From Hymenobacter jeongseonensis (GTDB lineage Bacteria > Bacteroidota > Bacteroidia > Cytophagales > Hymenobacteraceae): DNA of 64,000 nt. Numbering within the stretch: position 1 is the stretch's first letter; the number at the start of each line of letters is the position of its first letter. The stretch lies in the NCBI RefSeq assembly GCF_015694725.1, contig NZ_JADQDQ010000001.1:434001-498000 (forward strand). Reading direction: 5' to 3'. Of this stretch, positions 52,701-61,695 are shown piece by piece. Both the position numbers and the translations under genes were made by a program. The notes beneath the pieces were generated by a model. The model was given only the letters and a program-made list of their open reading frames with translations, ran no database searches and was not told where the DNA came from.

Positions 52701-55700
52701 GAGCACTCATGATGCCCCGTCCGGTACCGCCCACGGCCGCGCGGAATTGATACACGCGCTTCTGCACCCGGCTCTGATTGGCCGTGGTGTAAGCCGGAAT
52801 GCTCACGCTCAGCTGTTCGCCCGGTAGGTAGGGGAGAGTGGGCGTAAAGGTTAGCGTTGCGCTGCCCGCGCCCGTGCGGCTGCCTGCCAGGCGTCCGCCC
52901 CGCTGCTGGCTGAATACGGCCAGGTTGGCGCTGGTATTGGTGGTGATGGGCTGCCCAAAACCAACTGCCACCGGTGTGGTGCGGAGCACCACGGCATTAG
53001 CCGCCGGGCTGGTCGTCGTCACGGCAATTGGTTGCAACACGGTGAATGCGGTGGCAGAGCTGGCCCGGCCGTTGGCATTCGCCACCTGCAGCAAGCCCGA
53101 GCTGGCTCCGGCCGGCACCTTCACTTCCAGCCGCGAGGCCGTGAGCAAGGTGAAGTCAGTTGCCGCCGTGCCGTTGAAGGTCACGCCGGTGGTGCCCACA
53201 AAGTCGGTGCCGGTGACCACCACGGTAGCGCCTGGTAAGCCGCTGGCGGGCGTGAAGCTGAGCAGCGCCGGCGCGGCTAGGCGCTGGTTGAGCGATACGT
53301 GTACTGCTTCGTTGGTGCTGTTTGCCATGAGCAGGTCCATGTCGCCGTCGTTGTCGAGGTCGGCCAGCACGGGGTCGTGGCCCTGGCTGGTGCTGCCAAA
53401 GCTCACCGTTTCGGTGCCGCTGAACTGGCCCGAGCCGTTGTTGCGCCGCACGGCGGCGGTGCCCGCGCCGCTCACTATCAGGTCGAAGTCGCCGTCGCCA
53501 TCCAGGTCGCCCAGCGCAACGCCGGTGCCGGCCGGCGTGGTTTGGCTGCCGGCAAAGGTTCCGGCCCCGTTGTTAAGCCGAACGAATCCGTTGTTGGTCA
53601 CGAGGTCCAGGTCGTGGTCCCCGTCCAGGTCGCCGAGCACGGCCTGGGTTAGGCCGGTGCCCGCGGCCGTGGTCTGCACGCTGGGAAACCAGCCGATGCC
53701 GTTGTTCCGGCCCACGCTGATGGTGCTGCCCGCGCCGGCCACGTCGCCCGCATTGGCCGTGACGAAGTCCAGGTCGCCGTCGTTGTCCACATCTCCCAGG
53801 GCAATGCCGGTGGGGTGGCTGCCCACGGCCACCAATAGCCGGCGGGGAAAGTGGCCCGTGCCGTCATTGAACAGCACACGCACGCTGTCGAGGGCGTAGT
53901 TCGGAGCCACCACGTCAAGGTCCCCGTCGCCATCCAGGTCGCCCAGCGCCAGGTCGTGCGTATCGTCATCAAGTTTTTGAATGAGCGGCTGTTCTGTGAA
54001 CCTGCCTTGGCCGGCGTTCAGGTACAACTGGCCATTCGTAGAAACTAGGTCGAGGTCGCCGTCGGCATCGAGGTCAGCGAGGGCAACCTCACGCGGGTTA
54101 GTGCCTGCCAGGAAGCCTTCGGCCGTGTTTGTGCTGTCCGGAAAGGCCCCTTCTCCGTCGTTGAAGCGTAGCATTCCACTATTCGAAACCACGTCGAGGT
54201 CGCCGTCCTGGTCGATATCGCCCACGGCATAGCCGTAGCCGGAACGGTACGTGGCAAATGGCTGCCCGTTGGTGACGGGCAGCAGCAGGCCGGTGCCGGT
54301 GCCTCCCGCCGCCATCGTAAACTGGAAGCTCTGGCGCTGGGCCCGGCTGCCATCGGTGCCGGCCAGGCGGTCCGGAATGCTCACGCTCACCAGCTCGCCC
54401 GCCGCAAAAGGCCGGGCCGGGGTGAAGGTGAGCGTGCTGCCGTTGGCCGTGACGGTGCCCGCGGCCGGGCCGCTCCGCCGGTTGCTAAATACCCGCAGCT
54501 CGCGGGCAGTCGCCGCGCTCACCGGCCGCGCAAAGGTGACGCTGGCCGTGGCCGGGCGGGCCACATTGGCGGTGTTGCGCGCTGGGTTCACCACGGTGGC
54601 CGCCAACAACTGGGTCACGGTGAAGGCCGTGGGGGCGGTGGCCGTGCCGGCGGGGCTGGTCATCGCCACCGCGCCGCTGGTGGCGCCAGCGGGCACGGTC
54701 GCCACCAGTTGGGTGTTCGAAATAGCCGAAAAGGTGACAACGGGCATCCCGTTGAACGTGACCCCGGTCGTCGTTTTTAGATGCAAACCCGTCAGCAGCA
54801 CGTGGCTGCCCACGGGCCCACTGCCGGGGGTGAGGCCGGTGAGGGCCGGTGGCGGGCCGGGCCGGTTGAGCTTCACGCGTACCGCGCCGGTTTGGTCGTT
54901 GGTCAGCAAGTCCAGGTCCAGGTCGCCGTCCACATCGGCCAGAGCGACAACGGAGGCAGACGTGCCTGCGCCCGTGGCGGTGGTCACTTCCGGGAAGCCG
55001 CCGGCGCCGTCGTTGAGGCCCACGCCCGCGTGCGTTACCACGTCGAGGTCGCCATCGGCGTCGGTATCGGCCAGGGCCAGGCCGGGGCCGGCCATCGTTA
55101 GCGTCGCCACCACGTTGCCATAGCGGCCCGTGCCGTCGTTGAGCCGGATGATAATTCCATCAACAAAGCCGCTCAAGGTAGTTGTCAACGCCATGTCCAG
55201 GTCGCCATCGCCGTCGAGGTCGCCCAGGGCTATTTTGGGGGCGGCGTTCGAAGTCAGTGCCAGGGCGGGCGCGTCGACGAAGGCGCCTGCTCCGTTGTTG
55301 AGCTTGATAGCCACCACGCTGTAACCCGGGCCGCTGTATCGGCCCGTCATCACCAAGTCCAGGTCGCCGTCGCCGTCCACGTCGCCAATGGCGGTATCGA
55401 ACGCCGCCACGTCGAGGTAAGAGTATTGCGGTCCGGCAAAAGAGCCGCTGCCGTTGTTGAACAGGGTGCTTGCCAGACCGTCGCTCACGGCCAGCAAGTC
55501 CAGGTCGCCGTCGGCATCCACATCCGCTAGCGCCAGCATAGTCAGGGTGCTGGAGCCGGAGGCCGATAAGGTGCTGGAATTGGTAAAGGCCCCGCTGCCA
55601 TTGTTGAGCCATACCGTGGCAGTGCCATCGAACTTGCTGCTCACAATATCCAGGTCGCCATCGGCATCCACGTCGCCCACCGCCAGCCAATCCGCACTAT

Positions 55701-57996
55701 TTGGGCCGGTGAGCGTCGGACCGGTGCTGAAGGTGCCCGCGCCGTTGTTGAGGCGCAGCAGCACGCCCTGCGAACCACCGGGCGCCGCCAGGTCCACGTC
55801 GCCGTCATTGTCGAGGTCGCCGAGGCGGAATCGCTCGTTGCCGGCCATGGTTAGGGTGGCGTTCGTAATGAAATCGTGACGGCCCGTACCGCCCACGGCG
55901 GCCGTGAACTGCACCACCTGCTTGCTCACGCGGTTGCCATCGGCGGCGCGCAGGCTGCCGGGCAGGCTCACGCTCACCAGCTCGCCGGGGGCGAAGTCCT
56001 GAGCAGGGTTGAATGTGAGGGTGGTTGTGCCGCCCCCCGTGAGCACCCCCGACCGGTTGCCCCGCCGCTGGCTGCCAAATACCCGCACGTTGCCGGCCGT
56101 GGCCGCCGTAATCGGGACCGTGAAAGTGGCCGCAACGTTGCTGGCGCGAGGGGCACTGGCGGCGTTGCGTGATGGGGCAATGCCCGTCAGCAGCACCGGC
56201 ACCAGGGCGGTGACGGTGAATGGCGCGGGCGATGTGGCCGTGCCGGCCTCTTCCGTCACCACGGTTACCGGGCCGCTGGTGGCGCCGGTGGGCACCGTTA
56301 CTTCCAGGGCAGTGCCGGTGCCATTCAGCACAAAACCGGGGGCTGCCGTTCCATTGAAAAACACGGCCACTACCTCCGTCAGGGCGGTGCCGGTGATGGT
56401 GATGGCTGTGGTGCTGGGGCCGGTATCAGGGTTGAGACTGGCAATGAGGGGAATGGGCAGCGGTGGCAAAGCGCCCACGTTCAGGCTCAGCAGCACGTGC
56501 CCCTGCCCATCCGAGGTAATAAGGTCGAGGTCACCGTCGCCGTCTACGTCGCCCAGCGTGACGCCCGTCGAAGTGAGGGGATTCGCTGCGTTCCGGCTCA
56601 GCCGCAGGGGGCGGTCCTGCGGGGTAAACGTGCCCGCGGTGTTCAGAAAGGTGAAGACCCGGCCACCTGTGCCCTGGGCCACTAGCACGTCTAGGTCGCC
56701 GTCGGCATCGACGTCGCCGGTGCGCAGGCCGCTGGGCGTGCTGCCCGGGGGCAGGGGAAAAGTAGCAAGGGTGCCAAAAGTGCCGGTGCCGTTGTTCGTG
56801 CGCAGGCTGATGGACGCGGCCCCGGCATCGGCCGTGAGCAGGTCCAGGTCGCCGTCGCCATCCACGTCCGCCACCACCAGTTCTGCGGGCTGGAGCCCTA
56901 CCGCGATGCTGACGGCCGCGCCAAATGAGCCGGCGCCGGAGTTCCGGCTCACGCTCACCGTGCCAACGGGGCTGGTGTAAGAGCCGGCGTTGGCGGTGAG
57001 CAGGTCCAGGTCGCCGTCGTTGTCGATGTCGGCCAGGGCCACCGACGTGGGACCGGCGCCGACGTTCACCGTCGCCGCCGTGGTGTAAAGCAGCGGCACC
57101 GTGCCGTTGTTGTAGCGCACCGTGGCCGAGTTTCCGGCGTTGTTGGCCGTCACGAAATCCAGGTCGCCGTCGCCGTCCACGTCGCCGGCTGCGATGCTTG
57201 TGGGGCGGGCGCCCACCGGCGTATTCTGTGCGCCCGTTATCGAGCCGGTGAAGTTGGCTGTTCCGTCGTTGAGGCACACGGCTACCAGCGCATTTTCGGC
57301 ATCGCCCACCAGCAGGTCGAGGTCGCCGTCGCCGTCCACATCGGCCAGGGCCACGCCGCTGGGCGTTTCGGCCGCTATCAGGCCGGTGTAAAAGCGGTAG
57401 CGCCCGGCGCCATTATTCAGGAAAATGCGGCAGCCGTAGAGCGCGCCGGTCGTGACCAAATCCAGGTCGCCGTCGTTGTCGAGGTCGCCCAGCACTTGGT
57501 CGCGGTTGCCGGTGTTGCCCACCACGGTGGTGTCGCCGAAAAAGCCGCGCCCGCTGCCGCCCGTGGCGGCCGTGAACTGGTACACGTGCCGGGCCAGTGC
57601 CGTGCCGCCCGTGCTGGTGAGGGAGGCGGGGAGGCTCACGCTCAGCACTTCGCCGGGCGCGAAAGCATGGGCGGGCGTGAACGTGAGGGCCGCGGTGCCC
57701 CCGCCGGCCACGCCGCCCGCGAGCTTGCCCCGGCGTTGCGCGCCGTACACCCGCAGGTTGGGGGCCGTAGCGGCCGATATGGGCTGAGAGAAGCCCACCG
57801 TAACCGCCGCATTGCGGGGCGCGCTCACGGCGTTGCCCATCGGCTGCCGACTCGTAACCGTGACTTGTGCCTGGGCTGCTCCGCTGAGCAGCATCCCGGA
57901 AAAAGCCAGTAGGCAGCTCCACTGCAAAAAATGGGTGAAGCGGACGAATAAGGGCCGGATGCGCGGCCTAAAAATGGAGGTAGAAAGTGTATTCAA
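49717..57996 (-). CDS. Giant secreted protein with five Ig-like/VCBS propeller units and a T9SS C-terminal domain
   Basis: The protein is 2759 residues. After a signal peptide (cleavage near AQAQ, ~residue 44) it repeats one unit five times. Each unit is an SbsA-like Ig domain (pattern SRNA...VTF.QPI.AATA.N.RV.) of ~100 residues, then seven VCBS/FG-GAP blades each carrying a GD(V/L)DGDGDLD-type calcium loop, then a TIG/IPT domain. The fifth unit lacks the TIG. Approximate unit starts are residues 45, 603, 1129, 1656 and 2202. The tail (from ~2675) is a type IX sorting domain (YPNPAPGRFAV, then LYNAVGQLV). All 35 calcium loops are visible, so five seven-bladed propellers are predicted. The only start available upstream of the signal is TTG 57996. 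The role is probably surface adhesion or binding; the enzyme activity is none that I can see. Confidence 0.88.
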   Translation of the reverse strand: MNTLSTSIFRPRIRPLFVRFTHFLQWSCLLAFSGMLLSGAAQAQVTVTSRQPMGNAVSAPRNAAVTVGFSQPISAATAPNLRVYGAQRRGKLAGGVAGGGTAALTFTPAHAFAPGEVLSVSLPASLTSTGGTALARHVYQFTAATGGSGRGFFGDTTVVGNTGNRDQVLGDLDNDGDLDLVTTGALYGCRIFLNNGAGRYRFYTGLIAAETPSGVALADVDGDGDLDLLVGDAENALVAVCLNDGTANFTGSITGAQNTPVGARPTSIAAGDVDGDGDLDFVTANNAGNSATVRYNNGTVPLLYTTAATVNVGAGPTSVALADIDNDGDLDLLTANAGSYTSPVGTVSVSRNSGAGSFGAAVSIAVGLQPAELVVADVDGDGDLDLLTADAGAASISLRTNNGTGTFGTLATFPLPPGSTPSGLRTGDVDADGDLDVLVAQGTGGRVFTFLNTAGTFTPQDRPLRLSRNAANPLTSTGVTLGDVDGDGDLDLITSDGQGHVLLSLNVGALPPLPIPLIASLNPDTGPSTTAITITGTALTEVVAVFFNGTAAPGFVLNGTGTALEVTVPTGATSGPVTVVTEEAGTATSPAPFTVTALVPVLLTGIAPSRNAASAPRASNVAATFTVPITAATAGNVRVFGSQRRGNRSGVLTGGGTTTLTFNPAQDFAPGELVSVSLPGSLRAADGNRVSKQVVQFTAAVGGTGRHDFITNATLTMAGNERFRLGDLDNDGDVDLAAPGGSQGVLLRLNNGAGTFSTGPTLTGPNSADWLAVGDVDADGDLDIVSSKFDGTATVWLNNGSGAFTNSSTLSASGSSTLTMLALADVDADGDLDLLAVSDGLASTLFNNGSGSFAGPQYSYLDVAAFDTAIGDVDGDGDLDLVMTGRYSGPGYSVVAIKLNNGAGAFVDAPALALTSNAAPKIALGDLDGDGDLDMALTTTLSGFVDGIIIRLNDGTGRYGNVVATLTMAGPGLALADTDADGDLDVVTHAGVGLNDGAGGFPEVTTATGAGTSASVVALADVDGDLDLDLLTNDQTGAVRVKLNRPGPPPALTGLTPGSGPVGSHVLLTGLHLKTTTGVTFNGMPVVTFSAISNTQLVATVPAGATSGAVAMTSPAGTATAPTAFTVTQLLAATVVNPARNTANVARPATASVTFARPVSAATARELRVFSNRRSGPAAGTVTANGSTLTFTPARPFAAGELVSVSIPDRLAGTDGSRAQRQSFQFTMAAGGTGTGLLLPVTNGQPFATYRSGYGYAVGDIDQDGDLDVVSNSGMLRFNDGEGAFPDSTNTAEGFLAGTNPREVALADLDADGDLDLVSTNGQLYLNAGQGRFTEQPLIQKLDDDTHDLALGDLDGDGDLDVVAPNYALDSVRVLFNDGTGHFPRRLLVAVGSHPTGIALGDVDNDGDLDFVTANAGDVAGAGSTISVGRNNGIGWFPSVQTTAAGTGLTQAVLGDLDGDHDLDLVTNNGFVRLNNGAGTFAGSQTTPAGTGVALGDLDGDGDFDLIVSGAGTAAVRRNNGSGQFSGTETVSFGSTSQGHDPVLADLDNDGDMDLLMANSTNEAVHVSLNQRLAAPALLSFTPASGLPGATVVVTGTDFVGTTGVTFNGTAATDFTLLTASRLEVKVPAGASSGLLQVANANGRASSATAFTVLQPIAVTTTSPAANAVVLRTTPVAVGFGQPITTNTSANLAVFSQQRGGRLAGSRTGAGSATLTFTPTLPYLPGEQLSVSIPAYTTANQSRVQKRVYQFRAAVGGTGRGIMSAPTPIRNGGRQTALGDVDGDGDLDVLQIDDYNATVILQRSTGAGTFATGVALLTSSGGDILNSVALGDVDGDGDLDLAVTNSTDNVVQLLVNNGTGTFAAAPDAPVGDYPQAVTLADFDGDGDQDLLTANAGEFASSTSLRYNDGNGHFSGTTNEVLYPAGYLSVGALRVGDLDGDGDLDLAMAYSGYNEVRLNDGHGHFSATARLPFSQDIGSTFELADVDGDGDLDALGLSWRDPTGNVGFGAWVNVALNNGAGVFAPGGFWSSRGGDSLTAGDLDADGDVDLVLSSSNYNSGQVLINNGQANFAALQDLTFPSNRPFRPTLGDMDGDGDLDVVATYPHLSIFFNNPLPVPVISGFTPATGPEGTTVRITGTGFSIGFITTTAVRFNGTNAPGFVVNSATRITVNVPAGATTGTISVTTPTGTATSATAFTVAPQVLPTQFTPTANATSVARNAAINVTFPTAITAASAGNMRVFGNQLRGRRAGVMSGGGTASLSFDPAQDFAPGEQVSVTLPRSMQSTTGALAGPQVYQFTAATGGSGRGGFVPGPTVAMGQYASSLVLGDVDNDGDLDMLTAIEFGQSYSPARIGVRLNNGQGQFSAGATITTNIYGINKLVLADVDADGDLDVVAGAGSRGVNVCLNNGNATFGTGRYVGLIADRLAVGDMDGDGDLDIVVGDNSNTGLVTIAENDGQANFIYTSPNYSYYYPITDLVLGDVDGDGDLDAVTANDDDGARILLNVGTNILTLGTTIPITDYIPSLALADIDGDGDLDLTIGMLDATHDSWVTTMTNNGTGVFTSSGPRVPVDKGLKQLTLGDVDHDGDLDIVALSNYDVYTYPSVNVRLNNGAGRFARTASLMLFGNPSQPTLGDVDGDGDLDLTMVQFNGVSAYIDERLNNGLLLAATAVTPTGPQVTLYPNPAPGRFAVAVPAELRPITARAPLRLYNAVGQLVLEQPWQLSASGELTVDATRLPAGVYTLRLELKNGPASYKVVLQ

Positions 57997-58383
57997 GCAG
58001 CTGCGGATTCTAAAATGGGCGTCCGAATAAGAAATGCCGTCGGCACGTCGGCGCCGAAGTTATTGCACAAATAACCAAACAAAAGGAGGGCTTTTGGTAG
58101 ATTGAATACGAAGATTCAATGGGCGAAAGCGCCGGCAGTATTTAACTGTATCACTATTGCCGTTTGACAATAGCGTCAGGGTATTATGACCGGGTGAAAT
58201 TGCCTGGTGGCCACTTCATGTGCGCCTGTTAAAAATGCAAGCTGGCGCCATGCGCGAGCAACTGCGGCGCGCCGGTTTCTGTTGAGGCCCCCATCTTTGT
58301 GGGCCCGGCGTTGCACGGCCGGCATAGAATGGTTGTTCTGTGGTCCTGCGTTCGAGGACAAGCATTCCCGCGTTGGTGTTATC
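57997..58383. other. 387-bp intergenic region with divergent genes
   Basis: This is the region between the start of the giant VCBS gene (minus) and hemW (plus). A weak CATCTTTG box (58292-58299) lies about 85 nt before hemW. No terminator, RNA gene or other coding sequence is seen. The frame that would extend hemW upstream is not supported by any recognisable protein sequence. Confidence 0.5.
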
Positions 58384-59520
58384 ATGGCTGGCCTTTACCT
58401 CCACATTCCGTTTTGCAAGCAAGCCTGTCATTACTGTGACTTTCACTTTAGCACGTCGCTGGGACTGAAAAGCCAATTAGTAGAGGCCATTGTGCGCGAA
58501 GTGGCGCTGCGCCGTGACTATCTCAGGGTCGATACGGTGCTGGAAACCATTTACTTCGGCGGCGGCACGCCGTCGCTGCTCACGGCCGGCGAGTTAGACC
58601 AGATTTTCGCGGCCATCCACCGCCATTTTGCGGTGGCGCCCCAGGCCGAAATCACCCTCGAAGCCAACCCCGACGACCTAAGCGCCGCCAAGCTGCAGGA
58701 ACTGCGCGCCGCTTCCGTCAACCGCCTCAGCATCGGCCTGCAAAGCTTTTATGAGCCGCACCTGCGGATGATGAACCGGGCCCATACCGCCGAAGAATCG
58801 ACCACGGCTGTGCGCCGGGCGCAGGACGCAGGATTCGAGAACCTTTCCATCGACTTGATTTACGGCGTGCCCGCGCCCGGCCACCACATTTGGGAGGCGG
58901 ACTTGGCCAATGCCTTTGCGCTGGGCGTGTCGCACGTCTCGGCTTATGCGCTAACCATTGAACCGGGCACGGCTTTCGGCCACCGCCTGCAAAAAGGCAC
59001 CTTCAAGGCGGCGCCCGACGAGTTTGTGGCCACGCAATTCGAAATGCTGCTGGCTGCCATGCGCGCCCACGGCTACGAGCAGTACGAAATCAGCAATTTC
59101 TGCCAGCCCGGCCGCGAGTCGCGCCACAATGGCAACTACTGGCGCGGCGTGCCCTACCTCGGCCTGGGCCCCAGCGCCCACAGCTACGACGGCCACAACC
59201 GCCAGTTCACGCTGGCCAACAACCCGCAGTACGTGGCCGCCGTGCTCGAGCGCGGCGAAGTGCCCGTGACGATTGATGCTCTCAGCGCCGTTGACCGTGC
59301 CAACGAGTACTTGCTCACCACCTTGCGCACGGCGCGCGGCTGCGACCTGGCCCACCTGCGCACCCACCTCGGCCTCGACTTGCTGGCCACCCGCGCCGGC
59401 TACCTCGCCGAACTGCAAGCCAACGGCTGGGCGCGTCTCCAGCACGAAGTACTAACCCTGACCGATGCCGGCAAGCTCCTCGCCGACCACATCACCCTGG
59501 AGCTTTTTACCACGGATTAA
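58384..59520 (+). CDS. hemW: Radical SAM haem chaperone HemW
   Basis: A 378-residue radical SAM protein of the HemN/HemW group that inserts haem into proteins. The cluster cysteines are Cys11, Cys15 and Cys18 (CKQACHYC), preceded by LYLHIPF. Other landmarks are YFGGGTPSLL (SAM-binding), EANPDDL, VNRLSIGLQSF and the C-terminal HNGNYWRG region. The older annotation as coproporphyrinogen III oxidase (HemN) is less likely because HemN has a longer N-terminus. ATG 58384 gives exactly the conserved beginning. Confidence 0.94.
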   Translation: MAGLYLHIPFCKQACHYCDFHFSTSLGLKSQLVEAIVREVALRRDYLRVDTVLETIYFGGGTPSLLTAGELDQIFAAIHRHFAVAPQAEITLEANPDDLSAAKLQELRAASVNRLSIGLQSFYEPHLRMMNRAHTAEESTTAVRRAQDAGFENLSIDLIYGVPAPGHHIWEADLANAFALGVSHVSAYALTIEPGTAFGHRLQKGTFKAAPDEFVATQFEMLLAAMRAHGYEQYEISNFCQPGRESRHNGNYWRGVPYLGLGPSAHSYDGHNRQFTLANNPQYVAAVLERGEVPVTIDALSAVDRANEYLLTTLRTARGCDLAHLRTHLGLDLLATRAGYLAELQANGWARLQHEVLTLTDAGKLLADHITLELFTTD

Positions 59521-59662
59521 GCACCGATTACCCGAAATTCACGGATACCTTAGCGCAAGTGCTGGCGTGCTCCGCTCGTTTCGCCATCTTTGGCCTTCCC
59601 GCCTTGCTGAAGGCCGAAGGAGGGGGCCGGAATTTCGAAAAATCTGTCTAAATCCGTAATAT

Positions 59663-60097
59663 ATGAAGCTACTGAGCGACAGCATTGCCGACGATGCCGA
59701 CTTTTTTGTGGAGCAAATTCACCTCGTGGCCATTGTCTTCGACAACACCGACGACGTGACCGTGTGGGCCACCACGTTTTTCGACAACGACACGCATTTC
59801 TTTCACCTGGCCCTGCCGTTCAAGTCCTTGGATACCCTGCTGGGCCTAGCACACACCCGTGCCGAAGACCTCCAAGAGGAAGTGGCCGATGCCTTGGCGG
59901 CCTCCGACTGGCCCGCTTTGCTCGAGTACAATTCCGATGAAAAGCCGCCGGTGCTGCTGCCCAGCGTGGCCCTGAAATTATCGGTAACCTACCCCGTGAC
60001 GGAAGACGAGGAAACCGACGACGGGGAAGCCCCTGATGACCCGCAGCCGCATAATATTTTTTACCTGGAAGGCGTGTTTGTGCGGCTCGATTCGTAG
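59663..60097 (+). CDS. Acidic hypothetical protein
   Basis: A 144-residue cytosolic, strongly acidic protein (D/E ~25%). The central part is VAIVFDNTDDVTVWATTFFD and LALPFKSLDTLLGLAHTRAE; the last third has a DEETDDGEAPDD stretch. No family is recognised. It follows hemW after 142 bp and precedes an alpha/beta hydrolase. Confidence 0.65.
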   Translation: MKLLSDSIADDADFFVEQIHLVAIVFDNTDDVTVWATTFFDNDTHFFHLALPFKSLDTLLGLAHTRAEDLQEEVADALAASDWPALLEYNSDEKPPVLLPSVALKLSVTYPVTEDEETDDGEAPDDPQPHNIFYLEGVFVRLDS

Positions 60098-60135
60098 CCG
60101 CCCGCGCTACTTTGTTTGCAACTTAGGCCCTGCTC

Positions 60136-60810
60136 ATGGCTCCGTCCGCCGCCGTATTTTACCTGATTCCCGGGCTGGGGGCCGACGAGCGGGTCTTTCA
60201 GTTTTTGCGCCTGCCGGGCGCGGTGCACGTACTGCGCTGGCTGCCTCCCCAAACCCTGCGCGAGCCGCTGACGCACTACGCTGCCCGCCTCGCGGCGGCC
60301 GTGCCGGAGGAGCAAATGTGCTGGCTGGTGGGCGTTTCGTTTGGGGGGATTTTGGCGCTGGAAGTCGCACAACTGCGCCCCCTGGCCCGGGTCGTGCTGG
60401 TGTCGAGCTTTGCGGGACCCGGCGAGTTGCCGTGGGTGGCGGGTTTGGCGCGGGCCACGGGCCTGCATCGCCTGCTGCCGCCGCAGCTGTTGCCGCGCCT
60501 GCCGCGGGTGGCGCAGTGGTTTTTTGGCGTGAAGAAGGAAAGCGAGTATCGGCTGCTGCGGCAGATTCTGCGCGATACCGACCCTGATTTTACGCGCTGG
60601 GCCATCGCCCAGCTCGTGCAGTGGCCCGGCCGGCCCGGGGCGCCCGTTGTCCGCATCCACGGCACTGCCGACCGCCTGCTGCCCGCCGGGCCCATGCACA
60701 GCCAACACCGGCTGCCGGGCGGCCACCTCATTATTGTGAGCCAGGCCGCCGAAATTAGCCGCATTCTCACCCGCCTTGCCGCAGAAGCTGCGCCGCCGCC
60801 AATAAGTTGA
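60136..60810 (+). CDS. Alpha/beta hydrolase
   Basis: A 224-residue cytosolic hydrolase. The oxyanion region is IPGLGADERVF, the nucleophile Ser lies in GVSFGG, the acid is the Asp in HGTADRLLP, and the His is in GGHLIIV. No large cap domain is present. Possible substrates are esters or small thioesters; this cannot be told. A TACTTTG box (60108-60114) lies upstream of the ATG. Confidence 0.85.
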   Translation: MAPSAAVFYLIPGLGADERVFQFLRLPGAVHVLRWLPPQTLREPLTHYAARLAAAVPEEQMCWLVGVSFGGILALEVAQLRPLARVVLVSSFAGPGELPWVAGLARATGLHRLLPPQLLPRLPRVAQWFFGVKKESEYRLLRQILRDTDPDFTRWAIAQLVQWPGRPGAPVVRIHGTADRLLPAGPMHSQHRLPGGHLIIVSQAAEISRILTRLAAEAAPPPIS

Positions 60811-60841
60811 GCGTTGCCTTCTATTAACTCCTCGCTGTCCA

Positions 60842-61621
60842 TTGTATCCCACCTATCCCTACGCCGGCCGCACCTACGCCTTCGACCCCGCCGCGCCCAT
60901 TGACATTTCCTTGCCCCTCGCCCCCGGCGATGACCAAGTAAACTGCTTCTGGGCCGAGCCCGTGCAATTCGACACCATCCGGGTGGGCAGTTTTGTGGGC
61001 AGCGTGGCGCTGGGCGGCAGCACCAACTACCAGCGCATCCACGTCACGCCCCACGGCAATGGCACCCACACCGAATGCTACGGCCACATCTCGCCCGACC
61101 CGGCCGTGACCCTCAACCAGTGCCTGCGCCGCTTTATGTTCGTGGCCCGGCTGGTGAGCGTGGCCCCGCGCCCGCAGCCTAACGGCGACTTGGTGGTGCT
61201 GCTGGCCGACGTGCAAGCCGCCCTCGCCGCGCAGCCCGACCGCTCCATTCCCGAAGCCCTCGTTCTGCGCACCCTGCCCAACGACCCCGCCAAGCGCCGC
61301 CGTCACTACTCCGGCACCAACCCCACGTACGTTGAGCCCGCGCTAGCCGAGTTTTTGGTTGAGCACGGCGTCCAGCATTTTCTGCTCGACCTGCCCAGCG
61401 TAGACCGCGAAGAAGATGCCGGGCAGCTGCTGGCCCACCACGCCTTTTGGCAATACCCCAGTCAGCCTCGCTACAACGCCACCATCACCGAGCTGATTTT
61501 TGTGCCCGACGAAGTCCCCGACGAACTGTATTTGCTCAATATTCAAATTACTAGCCTTGAGCTGGATGCCAGCCCGAGCAAGCCCGTGCTCTACGCCCTG
61601 CGGGCGCTTCCTACCGGCTGA
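60842..61621 (+). CDS. Cyclase-family (arylformamidase-like) metal-dependent hydrolase
   Basis: This 259-residue enzyme belongs to the cyclase/kynurenine formamidase family. The metal motif H-x-G-T-H is seen as PHGNGTHTECYGH, and later pieces (PLAPGDDQVNCFWAEP, FLLDLPSVDREEDAGQLLAHH) fit the fold. The frame has no ATG upstream, and the start is most simply TTG at 60842 (MYPTYPYAG). It follows the hydrolase by 31 nt. The natural substrate is uncertain; formamides or acetylated amines are the guess. Confidence 0.85.
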   Translation: MYPTYPYAGRTYAFDPAAPIDISLPLAPGDDQVNCFWAEPVQFDTIRVGSFVGSVALGGSTNYQRIHVTPHGNGTHTECYGHISPDPAVTLNQCLRRFMFVARLVSVAPRPQPNGDLVVLLADVQAALAAQPDRSIPEALVLRTLPNDPAKRRRHYSGTNPTYVEPALAEFLVEHGVQHFLLDLPSVDREEDAGQLLAHHAFWQYPSQPRYNATITELIFVPDEVPDELYLLNIQITSLELDASPSKPVLYALRALPTG

Positions 61622-61695
61622 CCTTATGCCGCCGTGCAACCGTCGCCGCAACGGGAGAATCTAGAGGATGAATTTCACTTCATCCTTTCAGCTAT

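Noticed and set aside
49990..57900. Regularly spaced DNA repeats that might look like a CRISPR or tandem array
   Set aside because: The repeats are degenerate, in frame and correspond to VCBS/FG-GAP calcium loops; spacing follows protein blades, not constant spacers.
49720..57912. Many long plus-strand open frames opposite the giant VCBS gene
   Set aside because: They are shadows of the repeated GD-D-D-D motifs. They are rich in Ser/Pro/Arg, repeat with the same period and have no independent domains.
58207..58383. N-terminal extension of hemW upstream of 58384
   Set aside because: The extra 59 codons are Arg/Ala-rich and do not resemble HemW; the conserved LYLHIPF start follows immediately after ATG 58384.
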